Below, in pieces: positions 51,161 to 62,035 of a stretch of 64,000 bases of DNA (within the stretch, counting starts at the first letter, position 1; each line of letters starts with the position of its first letter). The position numbers and the translations under genes are program-made. A model generated the notes under the pieces. The model was not told the origin of the DNA. It saw only the letters and a program-made list of their open reading frames with translations, and made no database searches. Origin of the DNA: Pseudomonas sp. p1(2021b) (lineage in GTDB: Bacteria > Pseudomonadota > Gammaproteobacteria > Pseudomonadales > Pseudomonadaceae); NCBI RefSeq assembly GCF_020151015.1, contig NZ_CP083746.1, positions 1,951,001-2,015,000 of the forward strand. Reading direction: 5' to 3'.

Positions 51161-51840
51161 TCAGCTCCAGCCAGCCTTGCCACGGCGCCCGGCATAGAGC
51201 GTCAGCAGCACCAGGAACGAGAACACCAGCATGACACCGGCCAGCCAGTGGGCCTGTGGGTAGGCCATGGCCTCGACGTGATCGAAGATCTGTACCGAGA
51301 CCACGCGGGTCTTGTCGGGGATGTTGCCGCCGATCATCAGCACCACGCCGAACTCGCCTACGGTATGGGCGAAGCCCAGGACACTGGCGGTGACGAAGCC
51401 GGGCCTGGCTAGTGGCAGTACCACATGGATGAAGGTGTCCCAGGGGCTGGCGCGCAGGGTCGCGGCCACCTCCAGCGGCCGCTGGCCGATGGCGCTGAAG
51501 GCGTTTTGCAAAGGCTGCACCACGAACGGCATGGAATACACCACCGAGCCGATCACCAGCCCTGCAAAGCTGAACACCACGCTGCCCAGGCCCAGGGCCT
51601 CGGTCGCCTGACCGATCCAGCCGTGGGGGCCGAGGGCGATCAGCAGGTAGAAGCCGATCACGGTCGGTGGCAGCACCAGGGGCAGGGCCACCCCGGCCCC
51701 GATCGGCCCGCGCAGCCACGAACGGGTACGCGCCAGCCACCAGGCGATCGGCGTGCCCAGCACCAGCAGGATCACGGTGGTCAGGCTGGCCAGCTTGAGC
51801 GTCAGCCAGATCGCGCCCAGGTCAGTGGCGTCCAACGGCA

Positions 51841-51841
<1 letters not shown>
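51161..51841 (-). CDS. modB: Molybdate ABC transporter permease
   Basis: 226 residues, five or six membrane helices and the ModB-type EAA loop ([21 protein letters not shown]). Overlaps modA by one base, so the three genes are transcribed as modABC from the upstream ModE-box candidate. Confidence 0.94.
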
Positions 51842-52650
<809 letters not shown>

Positions 52651-52778
52651 TGAGTGCCGGCCGGGAAGGGGCTGGAGCGTCAGGGACGGCCCGGCCGGAA
52701 AGGGCATTGGCGGGCGCCGGGGCAGGGCGCTACCATCGGCGGCGACGTCCTTCCCATTTCAACAAGCACAGGAAGCGT

Positions 52779-53276
52779 ATGAACGAACAAGCTCTCTCCT
52801 TGCAGGAGCTGGCGGCCCCGGAAGGCACCTGCTTCGGCTGCGGTTGCTCCCATCCCAGCGGCCTGCACCTGAAAAGCCATTGGGACGCCGACGGTATCCA
52901 CCTGCTGTGCCGGCATTCCCCCGACAGCGGTTTCATCGGTTGGCCGGGCCTGGTCTATGGTGGCCTGCTGGCCATGCTGGTGGACTGCCATTCCAACTGG
53001 ACCGCCATGGCCTACCATTACCGTGCCGAAGGGCGCGAGCCGGGCAGCCTGCCGCGTATCGACTGCGTCACCGGCACGCTCAACCTGACCTACCTCAAGC
53101 CCACCCCGATGGGCGTCGAGCTGCTGCTCAAGGCCCGGGTGGAAGGTGAGGTAGGGCGCAAGAGCCGGGTTGTCTGCGAGGTTTGGGCAGGTGACGTGCT
53201 GACCGTCACCGCCGACTCGCTGTTCGTCCGGGTGGATACCGAGAAACTCAAGCTCAAGGCCCACGGCCAGGCGTGA
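52779..53276 (+). CDS. PaaI-type hotdog thioesterase-like protein
   Basis: 165 residues. An N-terminal CFGCGCSHPSGLHL cysteine-rich cap precedes the hotdog domain, whose helix is GLVYGGLLAMLVDCHSNWTA, with the sheet TGTLNLTYLKPTPMGVELL. Family members are acyl-CoA thioesterases; the lead cysteines recall the group with CxxC before the hotdog. The ATG at 52779 follows AGGAAG. Substrate unknown. Confidence 0.82.
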   Translation: MNEQALSLQELAAPEGTCFGCGCSHPSGLHLKSHWDADGIHLLCRHSPDSGFIGWPGLVYGGLLAMLVDCHSNWTAMAYHYRAEGREPGSLPRIDCVTGTLNLTYLKPTPMGVELLLKARVEGEVGRKSRVVCEVWAGDVLTVTADSLFVRVDTEKLKLKAHGQA

Positions 53277-53348
53277 CTGTACGGGGAAGTGGCCGGCGCG
53301 GCGGGTTGGTTCTAGAGTGATAGGTCCATTTCTCCCAAGGGTTGACCC

Positions 53349-54044
53349 ATGACCGATCTCGGCGCATTCCCCATTACCCGCAAATGGCCGGCGCAGCATC
53401 CCGAGCGCCTGCAGCTGTACTCACTGCCCACGCCCAACGGGGTCAAGGTATCGATCATGCTGGAGGAGATCGGCCTGGCCTACGAGGCGCACAAGGTCAG
53501 TTTCGACGACGACGAGCAGATGAGCCCCGAGTTCATCTCCTTGAGCGCGAACAACAAGATTCCTGCCATCCTCGATCCCAACGGCCCGGGTGGCCAACCT
53601 TTGCCGTTGTTCGAGTCCGGGGCGATCCTGCAGTACCTGGCCGAGAAGACTGGCCAGTTGCTCAGCCAGGAACCGGCGACCCGCTACCAGACGATTCAGT
53701 GGCTGATGTTCCAGATGGGCGGCATCGGGCCGATGTTCGGCCAGGTGGGCTTCTTCCATTTCTTCGCTGGCAAGGCCTACGAAGACAAGCGCCCTCGGGA
53801 CCGCTACGTCAACGAGTCCAGGCGCCTGCTGGGTGTGCTCGATCGGCATCTGAACGGCCGAGAATGGATGGTGGATGAATACAGCATCGCCGATATCGCC
53901 ATCTTCCCGTGGGTGCGTAACCTGGTTGAGCGCTACAACGCTCGGGAGCTGGTGCATTTCGACGAGTTCAAGGACGTCCAGCGAGTGCTGGCCAACTTCC
54001 TCGCGCGCCCCGCTGTGCAGCGAGGCCTGACGATCCCAGGCTGA
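53349..54044 (+). CDS. Glutathione S-transferase (YghU/YfcG-like disulfide oxidoreductase)
   Basis: 231 residues. The TPNGVKVSIMLEE segment (about 28-40) is the glutathione-binding start of YghU/YfcG-type Nu-class GSTs, followed by NNKIPAI and ESGAILQYLAEKTG. The C-terminal helices end DVQRVLANFLARPAVQRGL. These proteins act as glutathione-dependent disulfide-bond reductases. Ends before a decayed REP pair. Confidence 0.9.
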   Translation: MTDLGAFPITRKWPAQHPERLQLYSLPTPNGVKVSIMLEEIGLAYEAHKVSFDDDEQMSPEFISLSANNKIPAILDPNGPGGQPLPLFESGAILQYLAEKTGQLLSQEPATRYQTIQWLMFQMGGIGPMFGQVGFFHFFAGKAYEDKRPRDRYVNESRRLLGVLDRHLNGREWMVDEYSIADIAIFPWVRNLVERYNARELVHFDEFKDVQRVLANFLARPAVQRGLTIPG

Positions 54045-54059
54045 GCCCAACACAGCCCA

Positions 54060-54155
54060 GCGGGAGCGGGCTTGTCCCGCGATCAGGCCAGGCCGGCTAA
54101 TCATCGTCACCTGGCAAGGGCTTTGCCCTTGATCGCGGCGCAAGGCCCCCCACAC
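54060..54155. repeat. REP element pair, second arm degraded
   Basis: GCGGGAGCGGGCTTGTCCCG near 54060 matches the other REPs; the inverted partner at about 54130-54150 (TGATCGCGGCGCAAGGCCCC) is mutated. Confidence 0.7.
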
Positions 54156-54253
54156 AGATTGCTGCACAATTTCCCTCGCAGCCCATGTCTACGCGTGACC
54201 TCGATCAATGTTCGCCCTAGGCTTGTCAGGAAACAATGCCCCAGGAGAACACG

Positions 54254-54640
54254 ATGATCCGCTGCAAGCGTGTCTATGACCCGATCGAGGATGGCGACGG
54301 CCAGCGGGTGCTGGTCGATCGCCTGTGGCCGCGCAACAAGCGCAAGGAGGACCTGCACGGCCAATGGGCCAAAGAGGTGGCGCCCTCCGATGCCTTGCGC
54401 AAGGCGTTCCATCAAGGCGAGGTCGATTTCGCCGGCTTCACCGAACGCTACCAGCAGGAGCTGGCCGCCCACCCCGAGCATTGGTACCCGTTGCTGGATC
54501 TTGCTGCAAAAGGGCCTCTGACCCTGCTGTATGCCGGCAAGGACACCGAGCACAACAATGCCCAGGTGCTGGCCGCCTGGCTGGAGGATGAGCTGGAGCG
54601 TCGTGGGCCGGGTAGCTCGCCGGTGTGCTACGCCCACTAG
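54254..54640 (+). CDS. DUF488-family protein
   Basis: 128 residues from ATG 54254 with AGGAG upstream. The DUF488 signature VLVDRLWPRNKRKEDLHGQW (about 25-44) and the LTLLYAGKDTEHNNA end are clear. Function unknown in the literature I recall. It forms a short operon with the GNAT gene 22 bp downstream. Confidence 0.88.
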   Translation: MIRCKRVYDPIEDGDGQRVLVDRLWPRNKRKEDLHGQWAKEVAPSDALRKAFHQGEVDFAGFTERYQQELAAHPEHWYPLLDLAAKGPLTLLYAGKDTEHNNAQVLAAWLEDELERRGPGSSPVCYAH

Positions 54641-54662
54641 CCGTCATGGGAGAAGGCTGCCG

Positions 54663-55097
54663 ATGCCCCTTGAACTGACCCCGGCCAGCGATGCCCATTG
54701 CACCTTCGCCCGGAACCTGACCCGTCGGGCCATGCTGCCTTACTACCGCGAGTTCGACTTGCTATGGATCGAGGAAGCCTTCGACGAAGCCTGGCACTGG
54801 CGCGAGCAATGGTTGGTGGTGGAGGGGACGCGCCTGCTGGGCTACTGCAGCCTCAGCCAGGACCGCCAGGCCTTGTTCATCCGCGAGCTGCACTTGCTGC
54901 CTGAATACCGTGGCCAAGGCGTAGGCGGCTGGGTGCTGGAGACCTTGGCCGGCTGGACAGCCCAGCGGCACTTGCCATTGCTGCGGCTGATGGTGTTCCG
55001 CAGCAACCCGGCCCGTAGGTTGTACAGCCGGCACGGCTTCGTCGAAATGGGCGAGGACGAATGCTTCGTCCGGATGCAGCGCACGATTGCTAGCTGA
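54663..55097 (+). CDS. GNAT-family acetyltransferase
   Basis: 144 residues; the acetyl-CoA loop RGQGVGGWVLETL (about 86-98) in motif A and the YSRHGFVEMGED segment of motif B are present. Target unknown. GAGAAGG precedes the ATG at 54663. Confidence 0.88.
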   Translation: MPLELTPASDAHCTFARNLTRRAMLPYYREFDLLWIEEAFDEAWHWREQWLVVEGTRLLGYCSLSQDRQALFIRELHLLPEYRGQGVGGWVLETLAGWTAQRHLPLLRLMVFRSNPARRLYSRHGFVEMGEDECFVRMQRTIAS

Positions 55098-55239
55098 CTG
55101 GTCGGGCAATTTCTGACTGATAGCTCAACGATGGCTTGCATAGATTGGATCCTAAAAGGCATAGTGCCATCTGGGTTGTCGACCATTCACTCGAAGGTCG
55201 CGCTGCATCGTAGTCGAAGGACAAGAGGAAGGGAGTCGC

Positions 55240-55623
55240 ATGAATGGATTTGGCCCGCGCCTGCGGGAGGAGCGTGAGCGTCTGGGGCTGACCCAACGGG
55301 TGTTCGGCGAGATCGGCGGCGTCGAGCCCAATGCCCAAGGCAAGTATGAAAGCGGCGAGCGTACGCCTCGGGTCGACTACCTGGCTGCCTTGGCGAACCG
55401 AGGCGTGGATGCCCTCTACGTGCTCAGCGGTGTGCATACGCCTGCCCCCCTGGCCAGCCTCACCCTCGAGGAAGACCGCCTGCTGGGAATCTTCCGGCGC
55501 CTGCCCGAGGCAGACCAGGCCGCGGTACGACATCTGTTGGGGCGCCTATCCGTCGAGGTGGGCGAGCGAGAGGCGCCGAGAATGCGCAAGATGGACCGGC
55601 AGGCACTTTTCGAACTAGGTTAG
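55240..55623 (+). CDS. XRE-family HTH regulator
   Basis: 127 residues. HTH at about 8-60 (RLREERERLGLTQRVFGEIG, then GKYESGERTPRVDYLAALA). The rest is a short helical tail. It precedes gacA by about 58 bp in the same direction; such small XRE proteins next to other regulators are often phage-like or local regulators. Target unknown. Confidence 0.85.
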   Translation: MNGFGPRLREERERLGLTQRVFGEIGGVEPNAQGKYESGERTPRVDYLAALANRGVDALYVLSGVHTPAPLASLTLEEDRLLGIFRRLPEADQAAVRHLLGRLSVEVGEREAPRMRKMDRQALFELG

Positions 55624-55681
55624 CGGCGGGAAAGTTTGTTAAGGTGGCGGGATCCAATCGCCCCATTGACGAGGTGTCTGC

Positions 55682-56320
55682 TTGATTAGGGTCTTGGTGG
55701 TCGATGATCACGATCTGGTGCGTACTGGCATCACCCGCATGTTGGCCGATATCGACGGCTTGCAGGTTGTAGGTGAAGCGGATTCCGGCGAGTCGGCGCT
55801 CAAGCTGGCTCGCGAGCTGAAGCCGGACGTAGTCCTCATGGACGTGAAAATGCCAGGGATCGGCGGCCTGGAGGCGACCCGCAAGCTGTTGCGCAGCCAT
55901 CCGGACATCAAGGTAGTCGCAGTGACCGTGTGCGAGGACGACCCATTCCCCACGCGCCTGATGCAGGCCGGCGCTGCCGGCTACCTGACCAAGGGCGCGG
56001 GCCTGGACGAAATGGTCCAGGCCATCCGCCTGACCTTTGCCGGGCAGCGCTATATCAGCCCGCAGATCGCCCAGCAATTGGCGCTCAAGTCGTTCCAGCC
56101 CCAGGGCTCGCCGTTCGATGCGCTGTCGGAGCGGGAGATCCAGATCGCCTTGATGATCGTCGGCTGCCAGAAGGTGCAGATCATCTCGGACAAGTTGTGC
56201 CTGTCGCCCAAGACCGTCAATACTTACCGTTATCGGATCTTCGAAAAACTCTCGGTCACCAGCGACGTCGAACTGACCTTGCTGGCCGTTCGCCACGGTA
56301 TGGTTGACGCGAACCTGTAA
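55682..56320 (+). CDS. gacA: Response regulator GacA (UvrY)
   Basis: 212 residues from TTG 55682, the usual start codon of Pseudomonas gacA; GAGGTG lies eight bases upstream. Receiver phospho-acceptor D54 (VLMDVKMPG), switch residues TVCEDDPFP and KGAGLDE, and a LuxR-type HTH (LSEREIQIALMIVGCQKVQ, then LCLSPKTVNTYRYRI). With GacS it activates the small RNAs that bind RsmA, one copy of which is at 48543. It is the first gene of the gacA-uvrC-pgsA unit. Confidence 0.96.
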   Translation: MIRVLVVDDHDLVRTGITRMLADIDGLQVVGEADSGESALKLARELKPDVVLMDVKMPGIGGLEATRKLLRSHPDIKVVAVTVCEDDPFPTRLMQAGAAGYLTKGAGLDEMVQAIRLTFAGQRYISPQIAQQLALKSFQPQGSPFDALSEREIQIALMIVGCQKVQIISDKLCLSPKTVNTYRYRIFEKLSVTSDVELTLLAVRHGMVDANL

Positions 56321-56326
56321 ACCTTC

Positions 56327-58150
56327 ATGTCACAACTCTTCGATGCCAGCGCCTTCCTGGCGACCTGCAGCGGTCGCCCCGGTGTCTACCGGATGTTCGA
56401 CGCCGAGGCGCGGCTGCTCTATGTGGGCAAGGCCAAGAACCTCAAGAAGCGCCTGGCCAGCTACTTCCGCAAGACCGGCCTGGCGCCCAAGACCGCTGCA
56501 CTGGTGGGGCGCATCGCCCAGGTCGAGACCACCATCACCGCCAACGAGACCGAGGCGCTGCTGCTGGAGCAGACACTGATCAAGGAATGGCGGCCGCCCT
56601 ACAACATCCTGCTGCGCGACGATAAATCCTACCCCTACGTGTTCTTGTCTGACGGCCAATTCCCACGCCTGGGCATTCACCGTGGCGCCAAGAAAGCCAA
56701 GGGGCGCTACTTCGGCCCATACCCCAGCGCCGGTGCCATCCGCGAAAGCCTGAGCCTGCTGCAAAAGGCCTTCTCGGTACGCCAATGCGAGGACAGCTAC
56801 TACGCCAACCGCACCCGGCCGTGCTTGCAGTACCAGATCAAGCGGTGCAAGGGCCCGTGCGTGGGGCTGGTGGCGCCAGAGGAGTACGCCGAGGACGTGC
56901 GCCATTCGGTGATGTTCCTCGAAGGCCGCAGCCAGCAGCTGGGCAACGAGCTCAATGCGGAAATGGAAAAGGCCGCCATGGCCCTGAACTTCGAGCGGGC
57001 GGCCGAACTGCGCGACCAGATCGCCTTGCTGCGCCGCGTCCAGGACCAGCAGTACATGGAAGGTGGCTCGGGCGACGTTGACGTGGTGGCCGCCTTCGTC
57101 AACCCGGGCGGTGCCTGCGTGCACCTGATCAGCGTGCGGGGCGGGCGGGTACTGGGCAGCAAGAACTTCTTCCCCCAAGTGGGTATCGAGGAAGACGTGG
57201 CCGAGGTGATGGCCGCCTTCCTGTCGCAGTACTACCTGGGTAATGCCGAACGTGAACTGCCGGGCGAGCTGATCGTCAACGTGACCCACGAGGACTTTAA
57301 CGCCCTCACCGAGGCCGTGCAGACCCTGCGGGGCCGTGAGCTGGCCATCAGTCATCGGGTGCGTGGCACGCGAGCTCGCTGGCAGCAATTGGCGGTCACC
57401 AACGCCGAGCAAGCCCTTAACGCTCGCCTGGCCAACCGCCAGCATATGGCTGCCCGCTTCGAGGCCCTGGCCCAAGTGCTGGGCCTGGACGAAGTGCCCC
57501 AACGCCTGGAATGCTATGACATCAGCCATTCCAGCGGCGAGGCTACCGTGGCCAGCTGCGTGGTGTTCGGCCCCGAGGGCCCGCTCAAGTCCGACTACCG
57601 CCGTTTCAACATCGAGGGCGTGACTGCCGGCGACGACTACGCTGCCATGCACCAGGCGCTGACCCGGCGCTTCGGACGCATCAAGGACGGCGAGGGCAAG
57701 CTGCCGGATGTGCTCCTGGTGGACGGCGGCAAGGGGCAGCTGAACATGGCGCGCGAAGTCATGCAGGAACTGGCCCTGACCGACCTGACCCTGCTTGGCG
57801 TGGCCAAGGGTGTGACCCGCAAGGCCGGTTTCGAAACCCTGTACCTCAACGACGTGGCCCATGAGTTCACCCTAAAGGGCGACTCCCCAGCGCTGCACCT
57901 GATCCAGCAGATCCGTGATGAAGCCCACCGCTTCGCCATCACCGGCCACCGTGCCCGCCGCGGCAAGGCCCGTCGCACCTCGAGCCTGGAGGATGTAGCC
58001 GGGGTAGGGCCCAAGCGCCGCCGCGACCTGCTGAAACATTTCGGCGGCCTGCAGGAGCTCAACCGCGCCAGCATCGACGAAATTGCCAAGGCGCCTGGCA
58101 TCAGTAAAAAGCTTGCCGAGTCGATTTATGCCAGCCTGCATAGCGAGTAG
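56327..58150 (+). CDS. uvrC: UvrABC excinuclease subunit C
   Basis: 607 residues. GIY-YIG nuclease domain at about 10-95 ([31 protein letters not shown]), Cys-rich/UVR helices in the middle ([20 protein letters not shown]), the C-terminal endonuclease ([33 protein letters not shown]) and a final helix-hairpin-helix ([14 protein letters not shown]). It makes both incisions in nucleotide excision repair. Starts 6 bp after gacA. Confidence 0.98.
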   Translation: MSQLFDASAFLATCSGRPGVYRMFDAEARLLYVGKAKNLKKRLASYFRKTGLAPKTAALVGRIAQVETTITANETEALLLEQTLIKEWRPPYNILLRDDKSYPYVFLSDGQFPRLGIHRGAKKAKGRYFGPYPSAGAIRESLSLLQKAFSVRQCEDSYYANRTRPCLQYQIKRCKGPCVGLVAPEEYAEDVRHSVMFLEGRSQQLGNELNAEMEKAAMALNFERAAELRDQIALLRRVQDQQYMEGGSGDVDVVAAFVNPGGACVHLISVRGGRVLGSKNFFPQVGIEEDVAEVMAAFLSQYYLGNAERELPGELIVNVTHEDFNALTEAVQTLRGRELAISHRVRGTRARWQQLAVTNAEQALNARLANRQHMAARFEALAQVLGLDEVPQRLECYDISHSSGEATVASCVVFGPEGPLKSDYRRFNIEGVTAGDDYAAMHQALTRRFGRIKDGEGKLPDVLLVDGGKGQLNMAREVMQELALTDLTLLGVAKGVTRKAGFETLYLNDVAHEFTLKGDSPALHLIQQIRDEAHRFAITGHRARRGKARRTSSLEDVAGVGPKRRRDLLKHFGGLQELNRASIDEIAKAPGISKKLAESIYASLHSE

Positions 58151-58183
58151 AATGCCACCCTCAACCTGCAGCCAGTCGTGCCG

Positions 58184-58744
58184 ATGAATATTCCAAACCT
58201 GCTCACCGTTCTTCGCGTCCTGCTCATCCCGATCTTCATCCTGTTGTTCTATATGCCCTATCACTGGAGCTATATCGCCGCCAGCACGGTGTTCGCCATC
58301 GCTGCCGCCACCGACTGGCTCGACGGCTACCTGGCCCGTCGCCTGCAGCAGAGCACGCCCTTCGGCGCCTTCCTCGACCCGGTGGCAGACAAACTCATGG
58401 TTGCGGTGGCCCTGGTGTTGCTGGTGCAGGTGCATGCCAACTTCTGGCTGACCCTGCCGGCCGCGGTGATCATTGGCCGCGAGATTGTCGTCTCGGCGCT
58501 GCGCGAGTGGATGGCCGAGCTCGGGGCAAGGGCGCATGTGGCGGTGTCCAACCTCGGCAAATGGAAAACCGCCGCGCAGATGCTGGCGCTGGTGATCCTG
58601 CTGGCCAACCCGCCGGTGCTCAACGCCTGGGTGGTACTCGGCTATGGGCTGCTGCTGGTCGCGGCGGGCCTGACCCTGTGGTCGATGGTCCACTACCTGG
58701 TCGCTGCCTGGCCGCACCTGCGCGAAGGCACCGAGCAGAAGTAA
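58184..58744 (+). CDS. pgsA: CDP-diacylglycerol--glycerol-3-phosphate 3-phosphatidyltransferase
   Basis: 186 residues from ATG 58184. Several membrane helices and the CDP-alcohol phosphotransferase motif [20 protein letters not shown] followed by LDPVADK (D-G-x2-A-R-x8-G-x3-D-x3-D). Makes phosphatidylglycerol phosphate at the inner membrane. The gacA-uvrC-pgsA order is conserved in Pseudomonas. Confidence 0.96.
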   Translation: MNIPNLLTVLRVLLIPIFILLFYMPYHWSYIAASTVFAIAAATDWLDGYLARRLQQSTPFGAFLDPVADKLMVAVALVLLVQVHANFWLTLPAAVIIGREIVVSALREWMAELGARAHVAVSNLGKWKTAAQMLALVILLANPPVLNAWVVLGYGLLLVAAGLTLWSMVHYLVAAWPHLREGTEQK

Positions 58745-58765
58745 AAGTTTTTTTGAATCAAGGGG

Positions 58766-58793
58766 TTGACGTCGTTTGGCAGATCGCTAAAAT
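58766..58793 (+). promoter_or_regulatory. Promoter of tRNA-Gly
   Basis: TTGACG (58766-58771), 16-bp spacer, TAAAAT (58788-58793), 16 bp before the tRNA 5' end. Confidence 0.75.
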
Positions 58794-58808
58794 GGCAGCC
58801 ATCACGAC

Positions 58809-58884
<76 letters not shown>

Positions 58885-58917
58885 AATTTGATCCTTCAAG
58901 TTCTTGTAGGGTCACCG

Positions 58918-58946
58918 AAAAAGAGGCCTGATGGCCTCTTTTTTTA
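58918..58946 (+). terminator. Terminator of tRNA-Gly
   Basis: AAAAAGAGGCC and GGCCTCTTTTTTT arms around TGAT. Confidence 0.9.
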
Positions 58947-59048
58947 TGCCTGCGATTTTGCAGCAGGGCTTGCCGTCAGGCTGCCGCACAAGGCGCTGTG
59001 GCGATGCCGGACGTCCTTATGGGCTTGGCCTGGTTCTCTTCTGTTCCG

Positions 59049-59219
59049 TTACGCAATAAAGTCCGACTCGGCCGGCGGCTCTGCCTGCGCATCCTGCTGA
59101 ACGGTGTCGTAGACAGCCAGGCCACACACGCCGCACAGCCCTACAGTGGCAAGCACGATGTCGCCCAGGATCATGCCGACGATCAGCAGCATCAGGCTCA
59201 GGCGGAAAAGGGTGGTCAT
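59049..59219 (-). CDS. Small membrane protein (56 aa)
   Basis: ATG at 59219 with a clear GGGAGG ribosome site six bases upstream; 56 residues with two hydrophobic stretches (FRLSLMLLIVGMILGDIVLA and TVGLCGVCGLAVY) and an acidic tail. No family recognised. Codon third positions and the strong ribosome site favour a real gene. Confidence 0.65.
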   Translation of the reverse strand: MTTLFRLSLMLLIVGMILGDIVLATVGLCGVCGLAVYDTVQQDAQAEPPAESDFIA

Positions 59220-59423
59220 GGCTGCCTCCCTGGCAGTTGAGGTGAGGCCTCAACGATAACGCCCGGGCTCCAATTGCGCAGCCGAATTTGGGGAGGATGG
59301 CAGTCTATCCATCTGAAATGGCCGATTGGTCCCGCAGAATGCGGCCCATTGGCCTTGAGCTTGGAGGGGTGGCACTGCATTCGTCCTTGATGCAGTGCCC
59401 GAAGGCGCGTGCCTGTGGGCACG

Positions 59424-60635
59424 TCAGGCCCGCTGACGCTCCTCGCCCATACATGCCGCGGCAGTGAACAGCACGTCGGTGGATGAGTTGAGCGCGGTCT
59501 CCGCGGAGTCCTGCAGCACGCCGATGATGAAGCCGACCGCCACCACCTGCATGGCGACTTCGCTGGGAATGCCGAACAGGCTGCACGCCAGTGGGATCAG
59601 CAGCAGCGAGCCGCCGGCCACGCCCGAGGCGCCGCAGGCGCACACGGCCGCCACTACGCTGAGCAGCACTGCAGTGGGAAGATCCACCGGGATGCCGAGG
59701 GTGTGCACGGCCGCCAGGGTGAGGACGGTGATGGTGATTGCTGCGCCGGCCATGTTGATGGTCGCGCCCAGGGGGATCGATACCGAGTAGGTGTCCTCGT
59801 GCAGGCCGAGCTTTTCCGACAGGGCCAGGTTGACCGGGATGTTGGCCGCCGAGCTGCGGGTGAAGAAGGCGGTGATGCCGCTTTCGCGCAGGCACATCAG
59901 CACCAATGGGTAGGGGTTGCGGCGAATCTTCCAGAAGACGATGAGCGGGTTGACCACCAGGGCCACGAACAGCATGCAACCGATCAGCACGGCCAGCAGG
60001 TGCGCGTAGCCGAGTAGGGCGTCCAGGCCCGATTCGGCCAAGGTCGCGGCCACCAGGCCGAAGATCCCCAGTGGCGCGAAGCGGATGACCATGCGCACGA
60101 TCAGGGTGACGCCGTTGGACAGGTCTTCCACCACGGTGCGAGTGGTCTGACCGGCGTGGCGCAGCGCTACGCCCAGGCCGACGGCCCAGGTCAGGATGCC
60201 GATGAAGTTGCCGTTCAACAGGGCATTGACCGGGTTGTCCACGGCGCTGAGCACCAGGTTCTGCAGGACCTCGCTGATGCCGCCCGGTGCCGTGAGCGCG
60301 GCTTCGCTGGCGCGCAGGGCCAACTGGGACGGGAAGGCCATGCTGGCGACCACGGCCACCACAGCAGCAGCGAAGGTACCGAGCAGGTACAGCACCAGGA
60401 TAGGGCGGATGTGGGTTTCCTGGCCGTGCTTGTGGTTGGCGATCGAGGCCATTACCAGGATGAACACCAGGATCGGCGCCACGGCCTTGAGCGCTGAAAC
60501 GAAGAGCTTGCCCAGAAAGCCCAGCGTGATCGCCGTGGCGGGTGACAGCAAAGCGATTGCGATACCGGCCACCAGGCCGATGCAGATCTGCGTCACCAGG
60601 CTGGTGCGGTTGATGAAGCGAAGGACGGGGGTCAT
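59424..60635 (-). CDS. sstT: Serine/threonine:Na+ symporter SstT
   Basis: 403 residues from ATG 60635. Eight or so helices and two re-entrant loops of the dicarboxylate/amino acid:cation symporter family. The serine-rich hairpin [20 protein letters not shown] and the [11 protein letters not shown] segment are the SstT-specific substrate signatures. Imports serine and threonine with sodium. Next to the nhaR-like regulator on the same strand (105 bp apart), with no shown link. Confidence 0.93.
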   Translation of the reverse strand: MTPVLRFINRTSLVTQICIGLVAGIAIALLSPATAITLGFLGKLFVSALKAVAPILVFILVMASIANHKHGQETHIRPILVLYLLGTFAAAVVAVVASMAFPSQLALRASEAALTAPGGISEVLQNLVLSAVDNPVNALLNGNFIGILTWAVGLGVALRHAGQTTRTVVEDLSNGVTLIVRMVIRFAPLGIFGLVAATLAESGLDALLGYAHLLAVLIGCMLFVALVVNPLIVFWKIRRNPYPLVLMCLRESGITAFFTRSSAANIPVNLALSEKLGLHEDTYSVSIPLGATINMAGAAITITVLTLAAVHTLGIPVDLPTAVLLSVVAAVCACGASGVAGGSLLLIPLACSLFGIPSEVAMQVVAVGFIIGVLQDSAETALNSSTDVLFTAAACMGEERQRA

Positions 60636-60739
60636 GCAGCAGAATCTCGTTCTTGTAAAACCGGCCACTTTAGCACAGACCGGTGTAGGCCTGTTCCGAC
60701 CCAATCATCGGCGTGCCGGCGATTGGGGTATGTCACGGA

Positions 60740-61633
60740 TCACCAATGGAACAGCTCCCGTCGCGCGCCCTCGGTGATGGCCACGATCCCGGGATGGGTC
60801 ACCTTGCGTTCCACCGAAATGGCATAGAACGACTCGTTCACCGCTTCGGTCTGGCCGATCAGGCGCACCCCATATTGCCGGCAGACTTCCTCGGCAATCA
60901 CGCTGGGTGCGACGAAAATACCGCTACCGGACTGCCCGAAGGCCTGCATCAATGCGCTGTCGTCGAACTCGCCGATGATGCGTGGCTGTACGTGCTGTTC
61001 CGCCAGCCAGCGCAGCAGGCGGCTGCGTAGCACGGTTTCCTGGCCGGGAATCAGCAAGGGCGCGTCATCCAGGCAGGCGGGGAAGGGCCGGTCGTGCTGG
61101 TCGGCCAGTGCCGGGGTGGCGAAGAAGCTCAGGCCGCATTCGCCGAGCTTCTGGCTATAGCCTTTGATATCAAGGTGGCTGGGCATGGGGCTGTCGGAGA
61201 TCACCAGGTCCAGGCGCTGGATCGCAAGGTCGGCGAGCAGACGCTCGAGCTTGTCTTCACGACAGTTGATGCGCAGCACGTTGTCCAGCGCCATGGTCGG
61301 GGCCAGCAAGCGGTAGACGATGGACTTGGGTACCACGTCGGCCACGCCTACGCGAAACAGGATCTGCTCCTGGGGGCCGGCCCGCAGCAGGGCTTCGAGT
61401 TCACCGCCGATCTGGAACATCTGCTCGGCGTAGCCCAGGGTCTGGCGGCCGGTCTCGGTCAACTCCAATTGCCGGCCGACCCGCTGGAACAGCTCCAGGC
61501 CGTAGGTCTGCTCGAACAGGCTGATCTGCCCGCTGATGGTCTGTGGCGTAAGGTTCAGTTGCTCGCTGGCGCGGGCGATGCTGCCGGTCTTGGCCACTAC
61601 CCAAAAGTAATGGAGTTGGCGGTAGTTGAGCAT
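60740..61633 (-). CDS. nhaR: LysR-family regulator, NhaR-like
   Basis: 297 residues. The N-terminus MLNYRQLHYFWVVAKTGSIA and the HTH (LNLTPQTISGQISLFEQTYG) match NhaR, the sodium-responsive activator. The effector domain carries FRVGVADVVPKSIVYRLLAP. Divergent from the small lipoprotein gene at 61769. The target cannot be named from sequence; the symbol is by similarity only. Confidence 0.85.
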   Translation of the reverse strand: MLNYRQLHYFWVVAKTGSIARASEQLNLTPQTISGQISLFEQTYGLELFQRVGRQLELTETGRQTLGYAEQMFQIGGELEALLRAGPQEQILFRVGVADVVPKSIVYRLLAPTMALDNVLRINCREDKLERLLADLAIQRLDLVISDSPMPSHLDIKGYSQKLGECGLSFFATPALADQHDRPFPACLDDAPLLIPGQETVLRSRLLRWLAEQHVQPRIIGEFDDSALMQAFGQSGSGIFVAPSVIAEEVCRQYGVRLIGQTEAVNESFYAISVERKVTHPGIVAITEGARRELFHW

Positions 61634-61768
61634 CCGCTGGGGTCTCTATTCGTAAAAACCGAAGTATAACCGCTGAAAATACGAATTTTCCTGATGTATA
61701 GCGGTCTTTAGAATGCGACCCCATCAGGCGTTTCGTGCGCCGCCGGGATATCGACAAGCGAGGACCCC

Positions 61769-62008
61769 ATGTTGCAATTCAAATCCATTGGTACGCCGCT
61801 GGTGCTGGCCTTGGCCCTGTTCAGCCTGGCGGGCTGCGACCAGGCCGAGAAATCCGCCCAGCAGATGCTCAACCAGGCTGCCGAGTCGGCCAAGCAGGCC
61901 ATCGACAAGACCAACGAGGCTGCCCAGCAAGCCCTGAGCGATACCCTTCACCCTGAGGGTAACCAGCCCAAGGCCGACGCCAACCAAGACAAGACCCAGG
62001 GCATCTGA
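61769..62008 (+). CDS. Small Ala/Gln-rich lipoprotein
   Basis: 79 residues. Lipobox LAGC at about 20-23, then an Ala/Gln/Lys-rich helix (SAQQMLNQAAESAKQAIDKT) and a polar end. It looks like a short coiled coil anchored in the outer membrane. No family recognised. It lies 27 bp upstream of the terC-like gene in the same direction. Confidence 0.75.
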   Translation: MLQFKSIGTPLVLALALFSLAGCDQAEKSAQQMLNQAAESAKQAIDKTNEAAQQALSDTLHPEGNQPKADANQDKTQGI

Positions 62009-62035
62009 GCCCAGCCCCGCTGAAAGGATTTGATA

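Noticed and set aside
56330-57862. A 510-codon minus frame opposite uvrC
   Set aside because: uvrC is unmistakable on the plus strand; the reverse frame has no motif.
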